Below, piece after piece: positions 9,797 through 18,374 of a stretch of 59,598 bases of DNA. Source of the DNA: an uncultured Granulosicoccaceae bacterium. GTDB lineage: Bacteria > Pseudomonadota > Gammaproteobacteria > Granulosicoccales > Granulosicoccaceae. The position numbers and the translations under genes are program-made. The stretch lies in contig CALLMF010000011.1 of the NCBI GenBank assembly GCA_938006335.1, forward strand, positions 1 through 59,598, read 5' to 3'. Position 1 is the first letter of the stretch. Each line of letters opens with the position of its first letter. The notes under the pieces were generated by a model. That model worked only from the letters and a program-made list of their open reading frames with translations. It made no database searches and was not told the origin of the DNA.

Positions 9797-10704
9797 TGAC
9801 CGTATGCTCCTGTGCCACGGGACGTTCGCGCGACGAATACCTTCACAGCTGATCGCCCGTGCCCGAGCATGAGCGTTCCGCGATCGAAGAGCGTGTCAAC
9901 GATCATGCGGCCGCGTGTGTCGTAGCGATAATTGACCATGCTGCCTCGTGTGTCGGTGTCGTTGACGAGAAAGACTGGCAGCTCCCTCCCGGTGATGCGC
10001 TGGTCATCAAAATCAATGAATGTCTGCTTTCCGTCGTCAAAGACCCGGATCGGTCTCCAGGGCACGCGCGCGCCACTGATGGTGTATTCAAAATTCAGAT
10101 TCTCTGCGACAACCTCTTGCCCGACGGGCGCTGCCGCGACCGCGATGACCGGGGCCTCGACCGGCCGGGGAGGTGGTGGTAGCAGTTCGATGTCGCTGTT
10201 GCCGGTGCGGGCACCGCCAGCGCCGAGGGCGCGTCCGATCGGCGTATCACCGTAAATGAACCCCACCTGACCCATCGTGTCGTTGCTCGTGCCGACAAGC
10301 TCGATGAGGTAGGAGCGACGATTGGTGCCAACGAACAGCGTCGTGCGGGTGTCGGGCTCGAGCGCCTTGATGACGATATGTTCCTCGAGGGTGTCCCCCT
10401 CCCCGGCACGGGCCTGGACGATGTCCCATCGGTAGGAGTCACCGATGTTCACCGATTCGACGATCTCACCGGGCTCGAGACGCAGGTCGCACAGAGAGAA
10501 GATCGCGCACACGATGGTGGGCTGGGACTGGCCGTATGAAAAGAGGATGCGCCCGTCCGGTGAACGAATCACCGGTGACGTCCCTCCCTGCCAGTGCCGT
10601 GCTAGCTCCAGAGCCTTGTCGACCTCGTCTGCTGCGAGGCGAGACGAGCTCAGTCCGGATGTCAATGCGAGCGTGAGCGCCGCGATGGCCATGATGCCTT
10701 TCAT
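9793..10704 (-). CDS. trbG: TrbG (VirB9-like) T4SS outer-membrane core protein
   Basis: VirB9/TrbG proteins form the outer-membrane ring of the T4SS core with TrbI and a lipoprotein. The start is placed at MKGIMAIAALTL because it overlaps the trbF stop (ATGA at 10701-10704) and opens a signal peptide ending near SSRLAADEV. Typical blocks follow: VESVNIGDSYRWDIVQA in the N-terminal domain, a Pro-rich linker (LLPPPPRPVEAP), and the C-terminal YTISGARVPWRPIRVFDDG, KQTFIDFD and the ELPVFLVNDTD strand. Length is 303 residues, usual for the family. Confidence 0.95.
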   Translation of the reverse strand: MKGIMAIAALTLALTSGLSSSRLAADEVDKALELARHWQGGTSPVIRSPDGRILFSYGQSQPTIVCAIFSLCDLRLEPGEIVESVNIGDSYRWDIVQARAGEGDTLEEHIVIKALEPDTRTTLFVGTNRRSYLIELVGTSNDTMGQVGFIYGDTPIGRALGAGGARTGNSDIELLPPPPRPVEAPVIAVAAAPVGQEVVAENLNFEYTISGARVPWRPIRVFDDGKQTFIDFDDQRITGRELPVFLVNDTDTRGSMVNYRYDTRGRMIVDTLFDRGTLMLGHGRSAVKVFVARTSRGTGAYGQ

Positions 10705-11408
10705 CGTGTCTGCGTCCAGTTCAGTTCCTGCACGTACACCCCAAGCGGATTGCCCTCGATGCAATCCTTGGGTGGCGTACCGGTCTCGACAATCATCGTT
10801 GCCTTGAATGCCTGGGCATCGCCCTCCACTCGTCCGTCGTGGGCTCTCAAGGTCTCGTACCACTCCACCTGCCACGTCGCGCCTGCGAGTTTTGATATCT
10901 GGCGCAGGTCGATCGAAACCGAGGCGTTCCTGTTGCGCTCGAACGGGTCGTTGCCAGCATCACGAAACCACTCGATCAGGCGGCCACGGGCCGGCGCCTG
11001 TGCAGGCACCATGCAAAAGAGACGTGTTGCGTGACGCTTTTGTTGCGTGTTGTCGGGCGTGACCGTCCGCCAGTGCTCGACGAACGCCTGGATCTGACTC
11101 GGAATCATCTCAAGCGATGGTTCGAATCCCGCATCGAGATACCCGCCGAAAGCGACGCCACCGGAATCATCGACCTGCAGTACATACGGGGCCGGTTGAC
11201 GAAACACTGCAAGATAAACACAGGTCAGCGCCGTCACGGTCAATGCCAGTGACAGCATCGCGACAGCACTCGCGAGCACGCGAATACGACTCTGTGCCTG
11301 CTGGAGCCTGTCCGTCCAGCCTCGATGAAGCGACGTGTAGTCAGCCCCCTCGCTGGCGTGAGATGTCGATAGCTGCGACGCTGCGGTATCTACAGTGTTG
11401 GTAACCAT
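10701..11408 (-). CDS. trbF: TrbF (VirB8-like) inner-membrane T4SS assembly factor
   Basis: VirB8/TrbF nucleates the channel in the inner membrane. The product has a cytoplasmic lead of about 45 residues, one membrane segment (residues of about 47-70, LASAVAMLSLALTVTALTCVYLA broken over the window) and a periplasmic domain with PYVLQVDDSGGV, VEHWRTVTPDN and WQVEWYETLRAHDG, characteristic of TrbF. ATG at 11408 overlaps the trbL stop (TGATG); a GTG one codon earlier is possible. About 235 residues, normal length. Confidence 0.93.
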   Translation of the reverse strand: MVTNTVDTAASQLSTSHASEGADYTSLHRGWTDRLQQAQSRIRVLASAVAMLSLALTVTALTCVYLAVFRQPAPYVLQVDDSGGVAFGGYLDAGFEPSLEMIPSQIQAFVEHWRTVTPDNTQQKRHATRLFCMVPAQAPARGRLIEWFRDAGNDPFERNRNASVSIDLRQISKLAGATWQVEWYETLRAHDGRVEGDAQAFKATMIVETGTPPKDCIEGNPLGVYVQELNWTQTR

Positions 11409-12643
11409 CACGATTTATTGGGACCTGTTGATGGCGGAGGTGGGGCGCTTGCAGGAGTGCTCGAACTCGGAGCAGCGCTAGAGGCGCTGGACTTCGCCAC
11501 ATTGGCCATGTTTGCCGCCATGCGTCCACCGACCGTTCCTCGGCCAGGGAAGGCCGAACCGCTGGTCGGCTTGCCCGTGATGGCGGCCTTTCCTTCGGCC
11601 ATCCCAGCCTTCATCAGATTGGCCGCTGCGTTGAGCGACGTACTGCCCTGTTGCTGGCTTCCCAGTCTGACTGCCTGTCCGACAGCGGATGCACCTCCGA
11701 GGGCGCTGGCTCCACCACTGACCGCTGCCTGAGCTGTGGAACCCACGATGCGCGCGGCAGACCCCATGCTCATACTGGCCTGCGTCGACACTCCGTTCAG
11801 CAATCCTGTCACCGCATCGGGTGCACGGCTCGCAACGATGCACAGGATTACGGCAAATCCTGCGAGGGTCCAGAACTGGTTGATGTTGTCGACGTCGAGA
11901 TCATTGACGATACGATCCTGTATCTCCGATACACCGATACCGGCAAGTACGTAGAGAATGAAAAGCCGCATCCCGATCGAGAAGGCGTACTTGATGTAGG
12001 CAACGGCATAGTTGGACGTCCAGCGACTGCCCCCGAGCGCCAGCAGAACTATCCCTCCGTAGCCCACGATGTAGAACTCGACGAGCACAAGGGCGAGGTT
12101 CGCTGCGATTAGTAATAACGCCATGAACGTGATCAGTCCCGCGACGAGAAAAGCGATGGAGGTGCCGAGATCGAGCACGGACAGGTTGGACGAAACGTCC
12201 TTGATCATGGTCACAGCGGTGTCGACGATGCCATCAGGCGACAGGGCGTTGGTACCTATTCCACCCGCAGCAGAGCCAAGATCCGCAAACGTCGCAACGA
12301 TGCTGTTGATCCAGTCCGCACCATTCTGTAGCAGTGTCCAGAAAAAGCCGATGAACAGGATACGAATGACCAACTCACGCCCGAAACCCTCAAGGCCCTG
12401 GTCATGCAGTACGACCATGAACATCGCAAAGGCGAACTCGATGGTCGCCAACGCCCAGAACGTTCCTGCAAGCAGCCCACTTATCGTCGCCTGCGCGTTC
12501 AGCATGGCCTGACGAAACGCGTCGATCGGACCTGCAGTCGTGTTGTCCTCGAGCATCTGTGCAGACGCATCGCCGACGTCCAGAAGGCAACCCGCTGCAA
12601 CCGCGAGAATGATCCACCCGTATGCTACGTGTCGGCTGATCAC
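11408..12643 (-). CDS. trbL: TrbL (VirB6-like) polytopic inner-membrane channel protein
   Basis: VirB6/TrbL is the multi-span protein thought to line the substrate path. A signal-like N-terminus (GWIILAVAAGCLL) is followed by IDAFRQAMLNAQATISGLLAGTFWALATIEF (split motif of the family), and further hydrophobic stretches around residues 75-95, 165-205, 215-245 and 260-280. The last 130 residues are Ala/Ser/Gly/Pro-rich and end GPNKS, as TrbL tails do. GTG start at 12643 overlaps the trbJ stop (GTGA). Length 411. Confidence 0.93.
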   Translation of the reverse strand: MISRHVAYGWIILAVAAGCLLDVGDASAQMLEDNTTAGPIDAFRQAMLNAQATISGLLAGTFWALATIEFAFAMFMVVLHDQGLEGFGRELVIRILFIGFFWTLLQNGADWINSIVATFADLGSAAGGIGTNALSPDGIVDTAVTMIKDVSSNLSVLDLGTSIAFLVAGLITFMALLLIAANLALVLVEFYIVGYGGIVLLALGGSRWTSNYAVAYIKYAFSIGMRLFILYVLAGIGVSEIQDRIVNDLDVDNINQFWTLAGFAVILCIVASRAPDAVTGLLNGVSTQASMSMGSAARIVGSTAQAAVSGGASALGGASAVGQAVRLGSQQQGSTSLNAAANLMKAGMAEGKAAITGKPTSGSAFPGRGTVGGRMAANMANVAKSSASSAAPSSSTPASAPPPPSTGPNKS

Positions 12644-13389
12644 GGCAGAATCGCCCCGACCTCATTGCCGACGATGGTCGGCATGAGTTCGCGTGTGAGA
12701 TATTCCGCGTGCGCATCCTGATCGGCTTCCATCGCTGCCTTCGCCGCGAAGTAGCTGGAGTGCAGGTTGCTCTGCTCCATCAGGATCTCCTTGAGACCGT
12801 GAAGCTGCTTGATTTCCTCTGCCGCGATTTCCTGCCCGACCTGTAGCGCCTGCATCCTGCCCTCAGCCGTACGGGACTTCTCCTGCAGGAGTTTCAGTCG
12901 ATCCTCGGCCTTGCCGATCTGGTCCGCATGGATACCATGCGCTTCCATCGTGTTCCTGATCGTCGAGCGATGCGTGTTATTCCACTGCCTGAGTCTGTCG
13001 AGTACCGGCTCTTCATCGATGTAGCCACGATCGGCTATGAATGTGTAGTAGTCCTCGTAGGTCTTGTAGCGGTCTTCGAACCATTGCTCCGCATCAGCGG
13101 CGGTATGAGCCAGTGCATCCCCTGCCTGGATGACTTCCTCGATGTCCTCGTAGATGGCGAAGACATCATCGATGGCGTCTACATCAAACCAGTCAGCCGC
13201 TTCCATCAATGAATACGCCGCCGCTTCAAATTCCGCGATCATGTCAGTGTATTCACTGATGGTCTCGTTGATCCAGGTTAGATATCCGATGATTACACCG
13301 GTTGCTGCCTGAGTACGTTCGGTTGCGATATCTCCTGCGTAAACTGGGGTCACGCACAGAACCAAACACAACAACACTGTTTGTCTCAT
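12640..13389 (-). CDS. trbJ: TrbJ (VirB5-like) pilus-associated periplasmic protein
   Basis: TrbJ/VirB5 proteins are exported, largely helical minor pilus components. The start has an excellent ribosome site (AAGGAGTAAACG then ATG). A signal peptide MRQTVLLCLVLCVTPVYAG precedes a helical body with AADWFDVDAIDDVFAIY, LKLLQEKSRTAEGRMQALQVG and QEIAAEEIKQLHGLKEILMEQ, the classic TrbJ C-terminal half. It ends IVGNEVGAILP, almost the same as the end of the larger gene at 14031-15101 (VIGNEIGAILP). 249 residues, normal length. Confidence 0.9.
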   Translation of the reverse strand: MRQTVLLCLVLCVTPVYAGDIATERTQAATGVIIGYLTWINETISEYTDMIAEFEAAAYSLMEAADWFDVDAIDDVFAIYEDIEEVIQAGDALAHTAADAEQWFEDRYKTYEDYYTFIADRGYIDEEPVLDRLRQWNNTHRSTIRNTMEAHGIHADQIGKAEDRLKLLQEKSRTAEGRMQALQVGQEIAAEEIKQLHGLKEILMEQSNLHSSYFAAKAAMEADQDAHAEYLTRELMPTIVGNEVGAILP

Positions 13390-13392
13390 CGT

Positions 13393-14034
13393 TTACTCCT
13401 TGATGAGTTGACCGGTGAGCCGAGGTGGATTCTCGTTGTCCATCCAACGCATTCCCCCTTCGCCATCGAATTGCAGAATGTCAAGCAAGCGCGTTGGACC
13501 GTCGATGAGGTACGTGTAGGGCACGAGCACAGACTCATCCCCAAAGTAAGGACCGTGACGAGGGACGGATGGCTCGAACAAAACATCAGCGTTGACTGGA
13601 AACACAATGTCGTCATAGTCCTCGAGATCCGGGAATACATTCGGATCCTGCAGTCTTCGTTGGCTGTTCTCAGCAATGCACTGATACGCAAAGGGATCGT
13701 CTGCCGCGAGTACGACTCGTTGTTCGACCGCTGAACGAAACCGGACGTCCAACGCACAACGAAACGTGTTGATCTCGATGCCAATCTCGGCAGTCATGTT
13801 CCATGCGCAGTCACGTACAGCTTGGCCATTCACGCCAGCTGACTGGTATTCGATGACGCCGCGGTATGTTCCGATCAGGGTCTGGTAGTAGTCCAGTTGG
13901 CAGAATTGCCCGAAGGCAGCGTTATCGGTACCAGGGATACCGACATCGTCCGTGCCCGAGGGTCCACTACTCCCGCCACCACACCCGGCGAGTACCAGCG
14001 CCAGGGGCAATACAACGGTGCTTCTTTTTTTCAT
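13393..14034 (-). CDS. lipoprotein in the trbK position
   Basis: MKKRSTVVLPLALVLAGCGGGSSG is a textbook lipoprotein signal. The 213-residue mature part has cysteines at FCQLDYYQ, VRDCAWNM, FRCALDV and YQCIAEN, so disulfides are likely. ATG overlaps the stop of the upstream trbJ-like gene (ATGA). In IncP and Ti systems the small lipoprotein TrbK, which blocks entry of a like plasmid, is encoded between trbJ and trbL; this gene holds that general place but is about three times longer and shares no motif I can point to. Entry exclusion is therefore a positional guess. I do not recognise the family. Confidence 0.75.
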   Translation of the reverse strand: MKKRSTVVLPLALVLAGCGGGSSGPSGTDDVGIPGTDNAAFGQFCQLDYYQTLIGTYRGVIEYQSAGVNGQAVRDCAWNMTAEIGIEINTFRCALDVRFRSAVEQRVVLAADDPFAYQCIAENSQRRLQDPNVFPDLEDYDDIVFPVNADVLFEPSVPRHGPYFGDESVLVPYTYLIDGPTRLLDILQFDGEGGMRWMDNENPPRLTGQLIKE

Positions 14035-15101
14035 GGCAGAATCGCTCCGATTTCGTTGCCGATGACCGTGCCAACTGTCGGGAGTTGCCGTCGGGCTCGC
14101 TCACCCTCGGCGAACTGCACCGACTGCTTGTTCATGTCCGATGCCATGTCCAGCGCTTCGAGATTGCCCCGCATCAGCATCAGTTCACTGATTTTCAGCC
14201 ACTCCTGATTCGCCTGGGTGCCTGTCATGTTGCCAAGCTCAAACTGCTGCATGCGTCCGACCGAGTCCCGGCTGAAGCCAGTCAGTTTTTCGAGTTCCGT
14301 CCGGTCGTCCTGTACCTGTCGGCTGATCTCGCTGACACCGGCAAGGGTGTCTCCCATCGTCGCGTGCAAGGTGGCCGAGATCTCTCTGCGTGACGCGATC
14401 CATGCCGCCTGGGTGGTCTTCGGACCGGCAAGAACCTCGCGGTAACCCGGAAAACGCTGTTCGACCTGCTCAGCTACCTCATCAGGCTCCAGGTTCTGAC
14501 CGATCGTCTCAAGCTCGTCGAACTGCTCTTTGATTTTCGCGATATCTACTGCGATGTCACCCCACTCTTCGCCGAGAAACAGGAACTGCTCTGCCTGCAG
14601 CTTGTAGATTGCAAGCAGTACTTCGGTCAGATCCCACACCCGCTCCGCATCGAGTACAAGCTCGCTGGTGGTCGCGCAGTCTCGATCAAGTACTGCACCC
14701 CAGAACACGTCGCAGATGTAGTCGGTGTAGAGAGGCTTCAGGTCAATCGGGTCATTGATCAGCGTCCCGGCGAGTGATGCCACCGCCTCGTAGAGCGCCT
14801 CCTGAATCGCCTCACGCATCGTGTCGATACTGTCGCGAATCGCATCATCACCGAGTGTCTTCGTCGTCGAGTAATACTCGTAGATCGCGGTCCAGGCATC
14901 GTTCACCAGCTCATCCGTATCGTCATCGCTCTGGAACTTGTGACCGGGCTGTATCAGCCACAGATGCGTGTCCTCGTTTTTGAAGTCGCAATCGCCGGTG
15001 TAGACAGTCGCCGGGGTGCACTCGGCGAATGCAGGGGCGACCTGCAAGCCGAGAAGTGCCACCGTAATCAGGAGGACTACGCGTCGCAGTAGCTGAGCCA
15101 T
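14031..15101 (-). CDS. second TrbJ/VirB5-like exported protein
   Basis: A signal peptide (RRVVLLITVALLGLQVAPAFAE) leads a 356-residue, mostly helical exported protein. The C-terminal half carries TrbJ features: DRTELEKLTGFSRDSVGRMQ, NMTGTQANQEWLKISELMLM with the family's QANQ, and a terminal VIGNEIGAILP almost identical to that of the TrbJ at 12640-13389. The N-terminal half has four or more cysteines (ECTPATVYTGDCDF, YICDVFW, DRDCATTS) and is extra compared with TrbJ. It overlaps trbE by 25 bases and the next lipoprotein by four. It is probably a duplicated and expanded VirB5 subunit, perhaps a pilus-tip adhesin; the specific role is inference. Confidence 0.85.
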   Translation of the reverse strand: MAQLLRRVVLLITVALLGLQVAPAFAECTPATVYTGDCDFKNEDTHLWLIQPGHKFQSDDDTDELVNDAWTAIYEYYSTTKTLGDDAIRDSIDTMREAIQEALYEAVASLAGTLINDPIDLKPLYTDYICDVFWGAVLDRDCATTSELVLDAERVWDLTEVLLAIYKLQAEQFLFLGEEWGDIAVDIAKIKEQFDELETIGQNLEPDEVAEQVEQRFPGYREVLAGPKTTQAAWIASRREISATLHATMGDTLAGVSEISRQVQDDRTELEKLTGFSRDSVGRMQQFELGNMTGTQANQEWLKISELMLMRGNLEALDMASDMNKQSVQFAEGERARRQLPTVGTVIGNEIGAILP

Positions 15102-17515
15102 CGCTCCCTCCAGTCGTCAGGGTGATCACCGATCAATGCCTTCAGCGCACTCACGTCGTCCGGGGATGATCGTCCGACGTAGGCCAGCGTCTTCGGTCGA
15201 AGGTTCAGTTCGAAGAGCCGTTTTCCTGCCTCCGAGGTGTAGTAGTACTGCCGCTTCGGTACGCCGTGCGCCAGCATCTCGATCTCGCGATCGTTCATGC
15301 CGAGCACCGATGCGTAGAATTCCCGATGCTGGTCATCGCCAACGGTCGGATGCGGCAGCAGTATCCGGGTCGCGGTCGAATCGAGGATGGTCTCGACGAT
15401 ACCGCTCTTCATCGCATCTGCAACCGACTGGGTGGCCATGACGACCGCTGCGTTCATCTTTCTGAGCGTTTTGAGCCACTCCCGGATCTGTTCGCGGAAC
15501 ACCGGGTGATCGAGCATCAACCAGCATTCATCAAGCACGATCAGTGTCGGGCTTCCGTCGAGCGACTTCTCGATCCGACGAAACAGGTAGAGCAGTGTTG
15601 GCAGAACAACCTTGTCACCGAGCGGCATCAGCTCGCCGAGCTCGAATACATTGAAGTTCCGAAAATCCGCCGTCTCCGACTCGCCATCGAGAATGTGGCC
15701 TGCCGGCCCACCGATGACGTAGTACTCGAGCGCGGAGCGCAGGGGTTCGTCCTGCACGTTGAGCTTGAGCTCGGTGATGGTGCGCGTCGGGCTGTCACGC
15801 AGTATCAACAACCCATTGTGGATCGCCTTGCGTCGCTCGGGCGTGACGTCAACGCCCTGCAGTTCTGCCAGGTGCTCGACCCACTTCATCGCCCAGAGCA
15901 ACCCGTTCTGGCTGTCGATGTCCGAGAGCGGCATCATCTGCTCGGTGCCGACCCCGTCATCCGGCTCGGCCCCGATCTCGAAGTGCTGCCCTGCAACGCC
16001 CCTCGCCAGTGCGTACATCGACATGCCCTTGTCGAAGGCGAAGACCTGCGCATCCTGGTATTTCAGAAACTGCGCCATGATCAGACACAGCAAGGTCGAC
16101 TTGCCGGAACCGGTGGCACCAGCGATGAAGGTGTGCCCAACATCGGTGACGTGCAGGTTGACCCTGAACGGGGTGCTGTTCGGCGTCTCTGCCTGAATCA
16201 GTGGAGGACTGAACGGGGGGTATCTGTCGCACGGCGCGAACTCCTCACCCGGCCACGCCGTCGCGACCGGCATCAGGTCCGCAAGGTTCGCCGTCGATAT
16301 CTGCATCCTGTCGACGTTGGAACTCGCATTGCCCGGAATGGAGCCCAGAAACGCGCTGGTTGCGTTCATGGTCTCGACCCGCCCGCCAAAGCCGCTCTCG
16401 TTCAGGAAGTTCCTGAAATACGTTGTCGCCTCTTCCAGCACCTCCCGATCCTCGGCATAGATCACGAAGACGCTCGTGTAGTGCCCCTGATTGACGTCTC
16501 CCGATGACACCTCGGCAAACGCCTCATCGGCATCGGCGACCATGCGCACCGCATCGAGGTTCACACGCGGGTTCGGGTTCTGCACCAGCTGATCCTTGAT
16601 GCCGACTTCCTTCTGTTTCCACTTGCGCCGAAACTGGTTCAGCGACTCAACCGCATCGATGCGGTCCATGTAGAGAAAACGGGTGGACCACCGGTAGCGC
16701 AGAGGGCGCGAGTCCATCGCCGACAGCATCGCAGGCGTCGTGTAGCTCTGTACCCCTTCAACACTCACGATGCCAACGAACTGTTCACCGACTCGCGGCG
16801 TGAAGCTCGGGTAGAAGTCCTGCCCACAGATCAGAAGATCAACGTCGATGTCCGGATGAGGCACCATCACCGGGCGCATGATCCCCGTCGCGCAGTAGTG
16901 CAGCAGACGCAGGAAATCGCAGTAGCTACGCCCGTCAGCATCGATGTAGGGCCGTAACCTCATCACCGGGAAGATGGTGCCGAAGGCCCCCTCGAAGGCG
17001 ATCCCCGCCTTGCGGAACTGTTCGAACTGCTTTTCTTCCAGCGTTTTCCGGGCAGCGCTTGAGCCACTCTCGATCATTGAGTCGAAGAGTTTCTGCTTCA
17101 GCTTTGCCGGCGGCTTGTACATCATGACCACGAACGCGATCGTCTCGAAGTGGGCGTCCTGCTCCTTCACGGCCTTGCGGCGCTCCCGATCAATCATCCG
17201 GCTCACCTCGTCCGGAAAGTGACAGTCGCGCTCGTCCGGATAGTCCGTCGTCTCGAGTCGCAACGCCTCGAACCACGCCGCCCAACCCTTGCCGAAAGAG
17301 CGCATCAGGTCGTTCAGGCGATAGCTCAGGTACTCAAGCTCCCTGCCGCTCGCTGATTCGCTGTCGATACCCGTGTATCGCCAGCCCATCATGAACTCGC
17401 CGTTCTTGCACTCGATGATGCCGTCCTCGAACGAACGGTAGTTCCTGAACTGCATCAGGTCGACGAATGACGTGTCCTCGTCACTCGTGAACAGCAACCG
17501 CGTGACCGCGTTCAT
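15077..17515 (-). CDS. trbE: TrbE (VirB4-like) T4SS ATPase
   Basis: VirB4/TrbE is the largest T4SS ATPase and drives pilus assembly and substrate transfer at the inner membrane. The start chosen is MNAVTRLLFTSDEDTSF at 17515, which overlaps the trbD stop (ATGA). The N-terminal CagE/TrbE/VirB domain (YRSFEDGIIECKNGEFMMGW) is followed by the ATPase half with Walker A GATGSGKST, Walker B PTLIVLDECWLML, and VVMATQSVADAMKS plus TATRILLPHP near the end. About 812 residues, normal length. Confidence 0.96.
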   Translation of the reverse strand: MNAVTRLLFTSDEDTSFVDLMQFRNYRSFEDGIIECKNGEFMMGWRYTGIDSESASGRELEYLSYRLNDLMRSFGKGWAAWFEALRLETTDYPDERDCHFPDEVSRMIDRERRKAVKEQDAHFETIAFVVMMYKPPAKLKQKLFDSMIESGSSAARKTLEEKQFEQFRKAGIAFEGAFGTIFPVMRLRPYIDADGRSYCDFLRLLHYCATGIMRPVMVPHPDIDVDLLICGQDFYPSFTPRVGEQFVGIVSVEGVQSYTTPAMLSAMDSRPLRYRWSTRFLYMDRIDAVESLNQFRRKWKQKEVGIKDQLVQNPNPRVNLDAVRMVADADEAFAEVSSGDVNQGHYTSVFVIYAEDREVLEEATTYFRNFLNESGFGGRVETMNATSAFLGSIPGNASSNVDRMQISTANLADLMPVATAWPGEEFAPCDRYPPFSPPLIQAETPNSTPFRVNLHVTDVGHTFIAGATGSGKSTLLCLIMAQFLKYQDAQVFAFDKGMSMYALARGVAGQHFEIGAEPDDGVGTEQMMPLSDIDSQNGLLWAMKWVEHLAELQGVDVTPERRKAIHNGLLILRDSPTRTITELKLNVQDEPLRSALEYYVIGGPAGHILDGESETADFRNFNVFELGELMPLGDKVVLPTLLYLFRRIEKSLDGSPTLIVLDECWLMLDHPVFREQIREWLKTLRKMNAAVVMATQSVADAMKSGIVETILDSTATRILLPHPTVGDDQHREFYASVLGMNDREIEMLAHGVPKRQYYYTSEAGKRLFELNLRPKTLAYVGRSSPDDVSALKALIGDHPDDWRERWLSYCDA

Positions 17516-17847
17516 CCCGCTGGCCTCCGTCCGCGCTCGCACACCTCGCGGTGAGGCATCGGTAGCGCAAATCTCGGTCGTGCCGGATAGAAACGGCGGT
17601 ATCGACGGAACTCGAAGTAGACCCGCGAGGCTTGCGGGTGCAGCTTGTAGGCCGCGCGAAGGCCTGCCACGCCGGCGGCGAAGATGATCACGCCAAGAAT
17701 GAACGACACGAGTGTCATCGCCGTCAGCGTGAGCAGCACGGAACACACGATGACCATCATCATGGGCGCACGTTCACCGCCGAGAATGGTCGCATGACGG
17801 AACAGCGACCGCCTGAGCGGTGCCGCTCGCAAGGTCGTCGGTTGCAT
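17512..17847 (-). CDS. trbD: TrbD (VirB3-like) inner-membrane protein
   Basis: TrbD/VirB3 is a small membrane partner of the VirB4 ATPase. The product opens with the family hallmark PLRRSLFRHATILGGERAPM, then two membrane spans (about residues 28-50 and 50-66, MMVIVCSVLLTLTAMTLV and FILGVIIFAAGVAGLRA) and a basic tail containing YRRFYPARPRF. 111 residues. Coupled to trbE by an ATGA overlap. Confidence 0.93.
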   Translation of the reverse strand: MQPTTLRAAPLRRSLFRHATILGGERAPMMMVIVCSVLLTLTAMTLVSFILGVIIFAAGVAGLRAAYKLHPQASRVYFEFRRYRRFYPARPRFALPMPHREVCERGRRPAG

Positions 17848-17902
17848 GGCCTGTCGCCTCTCAAATACCGTGTGCCATGGTGTCGAGCCCGCGCACTACG
17901 CC

Positions 17903-18346
17903 CTACGCGTCGACGATCGCGTTGCCACGGTGTCGTCGAACGAGGTAGCCGATCAAGGACAACTGAAGCCGTGCGACCGCGAGCGCTGCGGCCAGCACGA
18001 TCGCGCTTGCGACCATCACGTACAGCGCACCGGACTCTCCGAGTGATGCACCACCGGCGAACAGGGTCTGCAGCAGGTTCACGACACCGATCAATGCGGC
18101 GATGATCAACACCAGGTAGACAAGCTGACGCCCGGCGCCTGACAGGTTGTCCGCGAACGCAAGCGTTGCCAGCGATGCGACAGTGGCAATCGAGCTCGCG
18201 GCGAACGCCACGGGACCAGTGAAAGAATTGGTGATCAATAGCAACGGTTGTTCCCACGCGAGTCCGCCGCCTCCGGCATTGGCGGCAGCTGCGACGCCGC
18301 CGTAGAACAATGCAGGTATCGCTACAAGGGTTCGCTTGATATTCAT
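17903..18346 (-). CDS. trbC: TrbC (VirB2-like) pilin
   Basis: TrbC is the major pilin subunit. The start MNIKRTLVAIPALFYGG is preferred over MEFRAMNIK five codons earlier; either opens a signal peptide ending near GVAAAANAG. The mature part has two long hydrophobic spans (AFAASSIATVASLATLAF and about residues 75-130, VYLVLIIAALIGVVNLLQ, YVMVASAIVLAAALAVA) with a short loop, as in VirB2/TrbC. In RP4 the TraF protease trims and cyclises TrbC; a traF homologue lies in the same operon. 147 residues. Confidence 0.9.
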   Translation of the reverse strand: MNIKRTLVAIPALFYGGVAAAANAGGGGLAWEQPLLLITNSFTGPVAFAASSIATVASLATLAFADNLSGAGRQLVYLVLIIAALIGVVNLLQTLFAGGASLGESGALYVMVASAIVLAAALAVARLQLSLIGYLVRRHRGNAIVDA

Positions 18347-18374
18347 GGCTCTAAATTCCATCTCTTGAGAAAAG

